DNA from: Arcuatula senhousia
Lineage: Eukaryota; Mollusca; Bivalvia; Mytilida; Mytilidae
DNA length: 64,000 bases
Direction: 5' to 3'
NCBI GenBank assembly: GCA_963971305.1
Contig: OZ020303.1
Span: 38,924,106 to 38,988,105 of the forward strand
Below are positions 55,556 to 64,000 of the stretch, piece after piece. The translations under genes were made by a program, and so were the position numbers. A model generated the notes under the pieces. The model was not told the DNA's origin. It was given only the letters and a program-made list of their open reading frames with translations, and made no database searches. Positions within the stretch are counted from its first letter, which is position 1, and the number at the start of each line of letters is the position of its first letter.

Positions 55556-57240
55556 ACGGCTCAAATATTTTTGATTGTCACCTATTCAAAGATTGTCCCT
55601 CCCTTTATGATAGAGACTAAAGCAAACTTATACAGGAACGTTGCAATCCATGTTCCGCACACAGGGGCTTGGATTCTCGTCATTCATACTGACTTAAAAC
55701 AAAATCGACCCCCTACTCTATAATCCAAGCGCCTGTGGTTCCGCACAGTTAAAATTATTTTCTGACATGTTTATAAGTGTGGCGACTTTGGTCAAGCAAT
55801 GATAACATTTTCGAACAACCAATAACTTGTGACAAATAAGTTTATTTTTCCGGATCCCGCAATAGCTTTGTGAGAAATAGATAAAATTATTCCTCCTTTT
55901 TAAAATGACCTAGATCAAGACAAACGAATGACCCAATGTGGCTATTTTGTCATTTTCTAAAAATCAATAAAATGCTTGAATTGTGTGTGTCTGATTGACC
56001 TATATTTCTGTCTGTGATAATAAACTATCTTCAATGAATTAACATTTTGCAGTCAAAAGTTTTTAAGAAAGTACGCTTAAACATGTACACAACCTGATAA
56101 AGTGACTGCACCATGTACGCTACATGATCTAGTTGAATCGCATTGTTGCTTTAAGACACCGCCACATAAAAGCATGAAATACGAAGGTGCTGTGTACAAC
56201 TTTTTGCATGATTTAACTTATTTTTGGTGTTCGAATAGTATTTTTGTCCTTTAAAACTTTATTCAATTAAGTAAATTTTCGCAATCCAAATTCAAATATC
56301 CATTACGCTAAAGTTACGCAAGATATGCTACACTGACTAAAATATAATCCGAAGCGGAACACATAATCTACTGGTCGCGGCCATATTGTCTTGATGGAAA
56401 TCCGAAGATTGAGAATCCGAATATAGCCACCGAGTGAAAACTGAAAGTATGTACATTGCAAAGAGCTTTTGTAAATATAGAAACGACGGAAACAAACGAC
56501 CTAATTTCAGTATCGCTGATAATTTTTTTTATAATAGGTAGTAATCAGTTGTAGTGATTGTGGAACAAACATTCGATTCACAGTTCAATACCTTAATTTT
56601 TTTTTTCATTTCTATCTAATATGAGAAAGACATTGCCTTAAAAGCTCGCGTAGATAATTCCATTGAAAATTTCGAATTATGCCTGGGACGAGATAATTTG
56701 GGACGATGTATTACTATTTCCCGCAATTTTTCAGCACGCGCAGACATTTTCGAAAACTTTCGAAAATCGAATGTTTCCGGACAGAACGATTTTTCTTCCA
56801 TAGTATTTTGAGTCTCGTGCAATTTGGCATACTTTCTACAATAGAGAGCTCGCTACGCTCGCATATTAGAAAAGATTTAATTTTCGATGGACACAATTCA
56901 GAAATACACTAGTGACCGAATTACTAGATTCAATTTTTTTTTAAGCCGCTCGGGTACAAATTTGGTGCTTGAGTTGACTTGTAAAATGATAAAGTTAGTC
57001 TAGACGTTAACGCATATTTGTTCTATCTATAAATGTTTTCTTAATAGTCTATAGAATAACCCGTAAAAGCAAAATTTACCTGTAATTTACCTGTAGAAAA
57101 ATTCACTCAAATGATTTTTTCCCCTCAAATGAAACTTTTTTTTCGCTCAATTGAAATATAAATTCGCTCAAAATGAAGTGCACCACGGACAATGAATGAA
57201 AAGGTTTATAGTTTGGCCCCTTTTATAGGCCCTTAATTTT
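55556..57240. other. Intergenic, unassigned
   Basis: Contains a possible fold-back (CAGGGGCTTGGATT at about 55661, AATCCAAGCGCCTGTGG at about 55721) related to 21026-21367. No exon recognised. The right end carries inverted GAGCGAA-type repeats. Confidence 0.35.
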
Positions 57241-58500
57241 AATATGAGGCAGGTAAAACCTGTTACGCTCCCGAAGTTTCAATTAATTAATTTTTTTTAG
57301 TTCGAAACAAAAAACAAGCTGGCTTTTCTTGTGGGTTACGTGAGCGTTTAATGACGTCTAAAATTTTCAAAGATAAAAACGTTAAAAAGACGTCGAAAGT
57401 TCGGGAAAACAAGCGCGTGCTACACCGGACGTTGAAGGAAAATTCAGCTCATAGTACAACTAAAATATTGACATTTCTACCATTATAGCTCCCTTCGGGA
57501 GCGTAATATGAGGCAGGTTTAACCTGTGACGCTCCCGAATATAAAATACAATGTATCTTTAAATATTTTTCATGCTATACAAATTTTAAAAACAATTTGT
57601 ATTCGAAAATAAAATAAAATGCTAGCTTTTCTTCAGCCAGTTCCAGGTACCGCGTGCGCTTAATGACGTTCGAAATTTTCAAATAGATAAGCGTTAAAAA
57701 GACGCTGAAAGTTCAGGAAAACAAGCGTGAAATACCGGATGTTGAAGGAAAATTCAGCTCATAGTACAACTAAATTGTTGACATTTCTACCATTATCGCT
57801 CCCTTCGGGAGCGTAATATGATGCAGGTTAAACCTGTGACGCTCCCGAAGTTTGAAAGTATCCTTAAATATTTTACAAGCTAAAATAAGTTTTCGAATGT
57901 TTATTGGGCAATTAATTGAAACAAATTCTTATTCGAAAATAAAAACAAAGTAGCTTTTCTTGTAGGTCCTTTGTGCGCTTAATGATGTCAGGAATTTTCA
58001 AAGAAAAAAGCGTTAAAAAGACGCAGAAAGTCCGGGAAACCGCGCGTGATTTACCGGACGTTGAAGGAAAATTGAGCCCATAGTACAACTAGAATATTGG
58101 CATTTCTACCATTATCGCTCCCTTCGGGAGCGTATAAATCTAAAAGCCATATTTTTCTGAGAAAAAAGTTAATCTTTTTATTGTACAACCGGGTAATATG
58201 ATGCAGGTTAAACCTGTGACGCTCCCGAAGTTTGAACGTATCCTTAAATATTTTACAAGCTAAAATAAGTTTTCAAATGTTTATTGGGCAATTAATTCGA
58301 AAATAAAAACAAAGTAGCTTTTCTTGTGGGTTCTTTGTGCGCTTAATGACGTCAGGAATTTTCAAAGAAAAAAGCGTTAAAAAGACTCAGAAAGTCCGGG
58401 AAACCGCGCGTGATTTACCGGACGTTGAAGGAAAATTGAGTCCATAGTACAACTAAAATATTGACATTTCTACCATTATAGCTCCCTTCGGGAGCGTATA
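57241..58500 (+). mobile_element. Head-to-tail array of four hairpin-ended elements
   Basis: Units at 57241-57504, 57505-57814, 57815-58134 and 58195-58500. Each starts AATATGA(G/T)GCAGG, then the palindrome CAGGTTTAACCTG (or variant) and GACGCTCCCGAA, and ends with the hairpin GCTCCCTTCGGGAGCG. The first three abut directly; 60 bp of unrelated DNA precede the fourth. Interior words (GACGTTGAAGGAAAATT, TAGTACAACTA) are shared with the copies at 10145 and 11255. No ORF. Units 3 and 4 are closest to each other. Confidence 0.88.
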
Positions 58501-58669
58501 ACAGGAAAATGGGGATGCAAAATTTTATCCCTTATTTTGTATCCAATACTTTACAAGACTTAACCTGCAAAAAAATTTCAAAATCGGACCAGAAATTAAA
58601 AAGTTGCCTTTTTGCCTCTCTTGGGCCATTTTTTCCTAAATGTAAAAAAAGGGAGGACCCCAAAAATGG

Positions 58670-58885
58670 GGGTGTCACAGCCCCCGCCCCCGCAATACCG
58701 AATACCGTTTAAAAAAGGACAGAATACCGTTAAAAAGACTGGAATACCGAATACTCTAAAGATCACGGCATACGCGTACCAAAAGCTTAAAAATTCGGAA
58801 CATCGCGTACTGCGTACCACACTTTGGCGTACCGAATACCCTTTAAAAGCACGGAATACCGCGTACCAAAAGGGCTGTGACACCC
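58670..58885. mobile_element. MITE with GGGTGTCACAGCCC termini
   Basis: GGGTGTCACAGCCC (58670-58683) and its exact inverse GGGCTGTGACACCC (58872-58885) bound 216 bp. The interior is an irregular repeat of GAATACCG and GCGTACC in one orientation. Non-coding. Confidence 0.85.
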
Positions 58886-60879
58886 TCAAAAATCAATTCT
58901 ATGCATGGTTAAATGGTAAGGCATATCATTGTCAAATTTCATAGCAATTGGCCAACCAGAGTCAAAGTTATTGTACAAACAAATTAAAAAAATGATTTTT
59001 GGTCCCTAATTTCTATACGAATAAAGAAGGGATGCCCAAAAGCAATTCCATTCATTCTCTCATAGTATAAATCATTACAGTAAAATTAAACAGCATTTGG
59101 TTAACCAGAACAATAACATGGCCACTATGATGAAGTATGAGACCTCAACCTAATGCTGCATACCAAATATCAAAAGCCAACGAGTAGTAATAGCTGAGAA
59201 ATCTTTGACGAATTTTTTTGTCCATTTTTTACCCCTAAAAAAAGTCGGCTCGTTTACGAAAAAAGTGTGACGGACGAACGGACAACGGCATTTCTATGTC
59301 CCCGCTCCACGTTCCTGCGGGAAAAAATAATATGATGTACGGTTGCTGAGGACAACTTGACTGAATTTGTGTCCTCTCCTCGCCGAGATGTCGTTGCGGC
59401 TGGGGATGCATTTGGCTTAGCTTTTCCACATGTCATCATCTACAAGTTTGTTTAGATTCCAACTTTAAATTTGTTTGTTTTTTCGAAAACGGTCTACAGC
59501 ACGTATAAAAGTTTCATATTGATAAATGGCTCGTCTATTGTATTTGAATATTAATAGAATAAAACACTATTTTGTTGAATGTCGCTACAATGCAATACTA
59601 GTACTTGATTTCAAATAAAAACTTTTTTTCCGCCGTTAAAAGGAAAAATAAAACATATATATGAACGACTTACCTTATTCAACTGCTACCTATATCTGCA
59701 AAAGGAGCGAAAAAAGTTCTGCAACTACGAATCAAAAGTACATCTTCAACACGAGGCTAATAAGACCATACTACATCGCACATCTGTTATTATTTGGCGA
59801 CCGTCTTGAAACACGGATCACTCAAATCTTCCAATTTCCCTTGATCCGATCTTCAAATACAAGGAAACAACTTGTAGGGCCATCTAAGTTACAGGCAAGA
59901 CATTTAATTATGCCATCGATCCCTATAGTGAAGAGTAGCACCGTATGGAAATTTGTTCTAAGTTAAACTGATTACCGACCGTTTGGTACCTAATACAGGC
60001 CGTTACTGTCGTGTAATCTTCTTATATTAAATTTGTTCGTTTAAACAGATGATTTTCTGTTTGTTCTCTTTGACGGTGAAGCATGGAGAGTATAAAGCAT
60101 AATTTGGAGTTTATTACAATTCCATTGAGTCTACAAGGAGGAATTATAAATCACCTGTCGGTTGAATTTATCTTTTAAATTCGAAAATAATTGAATTAAG
60201 CTTACCAAGCTTGGCGACAACTTTAACAGATTTATATATTTTATTTTACATTAAAAAAGAGAAATAGTTAGAAATATCCATCTTTTGTCTCAGTACGAGT
60301 TTCTAAATCGCAATTTGTGAGTGTAAAAAATGCATTTAACCACAAGACCGTTATTCAATGTTAATAAGATATTCGGATATAGCACCATTAAGTATAGAAG
60401 ACTGCAATTTTATATCTGATTCTCTTCCTAAAAAGACATTTAAACACAAAAGTATGTCTCGTCTACCGGTACTATCACAGAACAAAGGGCATGTTATGCA
60501 TTGCACATTAAAACTTGAACCCCCTTCAAAATAGACAATACAGTCGAATTGCGAAAGGGAACTATATATAATCGTATGAAATTTGAACAAAAAATGTAGG
60601 GTGGTTTCAGAGGAGTTGCATCCACATAATGTTACTCTGCTCTAAAATGCACAAGCTCCTATACAAATTTGTCGATTAAAATGGTACTGTGATATGATCA
60701 ATTGCATGTGCATAATATAATGTTGAAATACAGTCCTACAAAGTTTCGGCAAAACCAATTTAGTGGTTTATTTGGATTGCGCCCAGGAAGTATTCCTTGG
60801 ACTTAAAAAACGCACAAAACTTAAAGTCGATTGATTGTTGTATGTATTATAATATGCCCTTTCTGTGTTATTTCATCAG
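58886..60879. other. Intergenic with one dispersed repeat
   Basis: 59140-59330 is a copy of the GACGGACG-type dispersed repeat (ATGCTGCATACCAAATATCA ... CCCCGCTCCACGTTCCTGCG). The rest shows no gene with splice sites. A 101-codon plus frame at 59661-59966 has no recognisable domain. Confidence 0.4.
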
Positions 60880-61160
60880 CCATACCTAGTCGATAAGCCT
60901 CAACACGGATGTGTTGTAACAAGCAGGAATGGTCACCTTAGTTCACTCTCGGTACGACTTCGAGTTCGATCGCGTTGTTAATTCTTCAAGTTTTTCTTTG
61001 CTCTTTTTGACATTCGAATGCCCCAATGATACATCTCTGCTTCTTATATGGCATTGCGATCTCCAACAACAATATTTCTGAATCAGCAAAATCTGTTCAG
61101 TGTTCTACAAAGTGTGACAGACGGACGGACACCCCACTCCCCCGGGTAGGTAACTTATTA
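60880..61160 (+). repeat. Two dispersed-repeat pieces
   Basis: 60880-61050 matches 52790-53060. 61085-61160 (AAGTGTGACAGACGGACGG ... ACCCCACTCCCCCGGGTAGG) is the end of a GACGGACG-type repeat. Confidence 0.55.
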
Positions 61161-61312
61161 AAGTTGGAAGCGATGTTCTAATAAACAAGGTTTGATTGGC
61201 AGCTTGTCTGAATTGGTGTACAGAAATTCTCGGAATTTATGGTAACATAAAGGGATTGGTTTGACTGTTATATCGATGGCTGAATCGCTCTCCTAGTTTT
61301 GATGGTTTTTTT

Positions 61313-62125
61313 TAGGCACAGGTACAGTTACGGCAAATTTGGACAAAACCGTAACAATAAGAAATTCTTATTGTTACGGCAAAGACGAAAATCAGGAACG
61401 GATGACGGGACGAAGACCGAACCATTTACGACCGTAACAATAAGAATTTTCTTATTATTATGGCACTTATAATTACGGCAAAGCGATACATTGTAAAATA
61501 AAAAGTGACATAACATTTCTAAATTCATATAATACAAGCGAGCGAAGGCGAAAATTCTAATAATCTTAATTTAACTCAAATTAATTTTGATAAATTATGG
61601 CACATGCGACACAACCAATATTTGGTTTTCGGGTTTTATTTTATTCCGGGTGAAACCATTCAAGGCATCCATCTCAGACTACGGATGCCGCAGTGTGGAC
61701 ATGCGTGCAACAAACTGTGCAGTGGTTCAATTCTGCATTTTTTCCTTAGATCAACACGCATTTCGAGTTCCTTCCATGCTTCGGGGTAAAACCGCTTTAC
61801 TCGACTTATGTAAATGCTTTTGTCAAAGATTTGTGTCGGCAAGTCACTTGCCTCAGTTTGAGTAAAGTTTTCGGTAACGATTTTATTGCTATCAATAAGA
61901 ACAAGCGATACTAACTCAAGAACTACATTTGTTTTAAGTATCCTATTTACCAATATCTTATGTTTGGTGAATCTTTAACGCGAGATTTGCCGTAAAAATA
62001 AGAAAATTCTTATTTTTACGGTCGTAAATGATTCGGTCTCTGTCCCGTCATCCATTCCCGATTTTCGTCTTTGCCGTAACAAAAAGAATGTGTTATTGTT
62101 ACGTGTTGCCGTAATCGTATCCTGT
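61313..62125. mobile_element. Long inverted-repeat element with internal palindromes
   Basis: The left arm (about 61313-61500) and right arm (about 61980-62125) are inverted, diverged copies: ACGACCGTAACAATAAGAA versus TTCTTATTTTTACGGTCGT, and GACGGGACGAAGACC versus GGTCTCTGTCCCGTC. The left arm contains a perfect 31-base palindrome at 61349-61379 (CCGTAACAATAAGAA, central base, inverse). The centre holds a short ORF at 61660-61953. Confidence 0.75.
61660..61953 (-). CDS. Hypothetical 97-residue ORF inside the inverted-repeat element
   Basis: A frame from MVNRILKTNVV to RWMP and stop. The second half (RVKRFYPEAWKELEMRVDLR, then HACPHCGIRSLRWMP) has protein-like composition and one CPHC pair. 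No family is recognised. The position between inverted arms suggests cargo or a fragment of an element protein. It may equally be the last exon of something upstream or a chance frame. Confidence 0.3.
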   Translation of the reverse strand: MVNRILKTNVVLELVSLVLIDSNKIVTENFTQTEASDLPTQIFDKSIYISRVKRFYPEAWKELEMRVDLRKKCRIEPLHSLLHACPHCGIRSLRWMP

Positions 62126-62569
62126 GACTTTTTTTATCCCTTTGATTCTAAGTTTGAAACAAAACGGAATTTAAGTTATGATACATGGAAAATGATAATG
62201 TTGACCTTTAAGTCTTTTATAAACGAGTAGAAAAATATGGATCCTATAGAGACTTTCATATAGCTATGTGAGCTTATTGTTTTTGAAAGCAGCATCGTTT
62301 CTCTATCACAAATTAGTTTTCTTTCTACCCTGAAAACAAACAAAAAAAACCTTAAAGGAATAAACAGCCATAAGAGGAGTGATAGGACTTCAACCCAAAT
62401 GGAGACTTGTAGAGCTTGAGCCTTTCTCCATTTGAAATTAGGTTTCATTTTACAGAACAAAAACAATTGTTGACAATCCTTAAACATAGGTAACCCATCG
62501 ATTACAAAGCTAACCTGGTTAAGCAGTGAAAAGCAGGTATGCACTTAAACCTTTCAAAATTTGAGGTGG
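62126..62569. other. Spacer, nothing firm
   Basis: A 122-codon minus frame (62544-62176) has an ATG and a hydrophobic middle but no family resemblance; AT-rich DNA readily yields such frames. No other feature seen. Confidence 0.3.
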
Positions 62570-63450
62570 TCAGTCATGCAAAAAATATAGGGCATAGCCT
62601 GCATCTGATGCACGCATTGTGTTTAGCCTAACTTTGTATATCTTTCATACCAATGTGGTTAATGTGGCATTTGTCAGAAAGAGTGAATGGTCGTAAATCA
62701 TTCTTCTGTATAATGTAGGTCACATAAAGTACCCGAAGCATGCAATGTGCTTAGTATTACTGGGTGTACCTTCCATACCATTATGGTTAATAAGGCACTT
62801 TTTAGTAAGCAGGAATGGATTTTAACCATACTTCTGTAAGTGCTTATTCATGCAGAAAATGTAGGTCACAGGCAGCATCCGAAGCTTGCTAAACATCCTT
62901 AGGTGCATCTAACATGCAATATGGTTGATTTGGCACTTTCGTTCAGCAAGCGGGAATGGACTTGAACCGTTCTCCATTAAGTGGTCATTCGTGAAAAAAA
63001 TGTAGGTCAAAGCCAACATCCGAAGCAAACATTGTGTTTAGCATCCTTTAGGACCTATCATATCAATATGGTTCATGCGGCACTTTTGCACTTATCAGTA
63101 AGCCGTAATGGACTTTAACTTTCTTCTGAATGTGGTTATTCATGCGGAAAATGTAGGTCACAGCCAGCAACCATGCATCATGCATTGTCCTAAGCATCAC
63201 TAGGTACACCTACCATACCAATATGGTTGATATGCCCTTGTCATTAACTGGGTATCCACCATTCTTGTGTAAGTGGATGCACACACAGACGCATCTGTAA
63301 ATGGCCATTCATGCCGAGCATGTTGTTCACAGCCAGCATCCAAAACATACATTATGCTATACATCACTTGCTGCACCTAACATACCAATATGATTGATGT
63401 GGCACTTGTCAGTAGCTGAAAGTGGACCTTAAACATTCTAACACCGAGGC
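62570..63450 (-). repeat. Diverged satellite array, inverted relative to 9414-10110
   Basis: The anchor TGTAGGTCACA (or variant) occurs at 62714, 62860, 63001, 63152 and 63321 (spacings 146, 141, 151, 169), each followed by CAGC(A)TCCGAAGC-like words. Read on the minus strand these are GCTGGATGTGACCTACATTT and the other monomer words of the left array (TGCACCTA, CACTTACTGA). Confidence 0.85.
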
Positions 63451-64000
63451 TCGTGGTATCCCATAAGCCCCTCAAACTATTGCGAGCTTGTAAGCGCCAT
63501 TTGATGACTTTGACTGAATGGATTATTTTGTCTTTAGAGCTTTTTAATTTGTCCATTTCATAAATGAAGGGATTTGTTGTACATAATGTAATAGTAATCA
63601 TTCCAGACCAAAAAACCAACATATTCTTGATCTTTTACAAATCGTTTTTTTTTCCAGCTACTTCACCAAATAGAGACTCGAATTGAACATGTAGTCATGA
63701 AACTACATTATCTGTAGTTTTTTAACTCTATTCATACACAAAATGACCATTAAATGGGCATAAACCTCAACAAGCAGTTCAAACAAGTTTGAATGAAATT
63801 CCTATGAGGGATCATCATACAACTTTCAAAAGTATGGGCTTTTGTAGTGATTATGTAGCTAAGTATGCTTTCAGTTATTTATTACGTTTTAACCAATAAA
63901 CAAGATTTAACATGAACATGAACATAAATCCTTTAAGGGGTCTTTTGACAACTTCCACCCACTGAAGACTTTTGTAGATGCGCTGGAATTTAAGCAAGCT
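63451..64000. other. Right edge, unassigned
   Basis: A minus frame at 63377-63622 (containing SLRGLWDTTSLGVR) has no recognised domain and partly overlaps the satellite. The remainder is AT-rich with no feature seen. Confidence 0.3.

Noticed and set aside
59661..59966. 101-codon plus frame MNDLPYSTATY...
   Set aside because: No recognised domain, no splice support and no neighbouring exons; kept only as a remark in the spacer entry.
62176..62544. 122-codon minus frame with hydrophobic middle
   Set aside because: AT-rich sequence gives Phe/Leu/Ile-rich frames easily; no family resemblance or supporting context.

Overview
The window is AT-rich animal DNA with split genes (GT...AG introns), many dispersed repeats, and no bacterial-style operons, rRNA, convincing tRNA or CRISPR array. 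The repeats (a tRNA-derived SINE with a 'TTGGTGTTTAACGCC' tail, palindromic 'GCTCCCTTCGGGAGC' elements, 'GTAGAGCGCCTCTGATGAGTCTT' pieces) and the gene content suggest a bivalve mollusc, probably a mytilid mussel. That assignment rests on memory of such repeats and was not searched.

Four host genes can be traced exon by exon, with reading phase agreeing at every junction listed. (1) 1864-9034, minus: first nine coding exons of a kinesin-7/CENP-E-like motor; the gene continues off the left edge, beyond a gag-like retroelement ORF (1-1246). (2) 23394-28656, minus: a complete 10-exon gene for a 464-residue coiled-coil (BAR/F-BAR-like) protein with a degenerate C-terminal SH3 domain. (3) about 29973-39634, plus: a cell-surface receptor with a signal peptide, five Ig domains, one FN3 domain and one membrane helix, followed by three mutually exclusive, phase-compatible cytoplasmic tails, the longest very His-rich. 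(4) 40497-43743, minus: a complete two-coding-exon vesicular GABA/glycine transporter (SLC32A1/VGAT, unc-47) gene of 498 residues.

Mobile DNA makes up most of the rest. A 7.1-kb LTR retrotransposon (12745-19859, minus) has apparently identical 1804-bp LTRs, a tRNA-Leu primer site, a gag-only ORF and no recognisable pol, so it looks young and non-autonomous. Two LINE fragments (11160-12145 plus; 52540-53760 minus) and a decayed transposon-like gene of the 'HEEADTR...TGCD' type (47986-50470 minus) are present. That pseudogene is split by a 791-bp TA-flanked inverted-repeat element made almost wholly of self-complementary short repeats. A head-to-tail array of hairpin-ended elements lies at 57241-58500, with two more copies at 10.1-11.6 kb, and one roughly 145-bp satellite occurs in opposite orientations near both ends of the window. 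Several MITE and fold-back elements sit in introns and spacers.

The strongest biological lead is the receptor gene with three alternative tails. The strongest mobile-DNA leads are the gag-only long-LTR element and the satellite-filled TA element.
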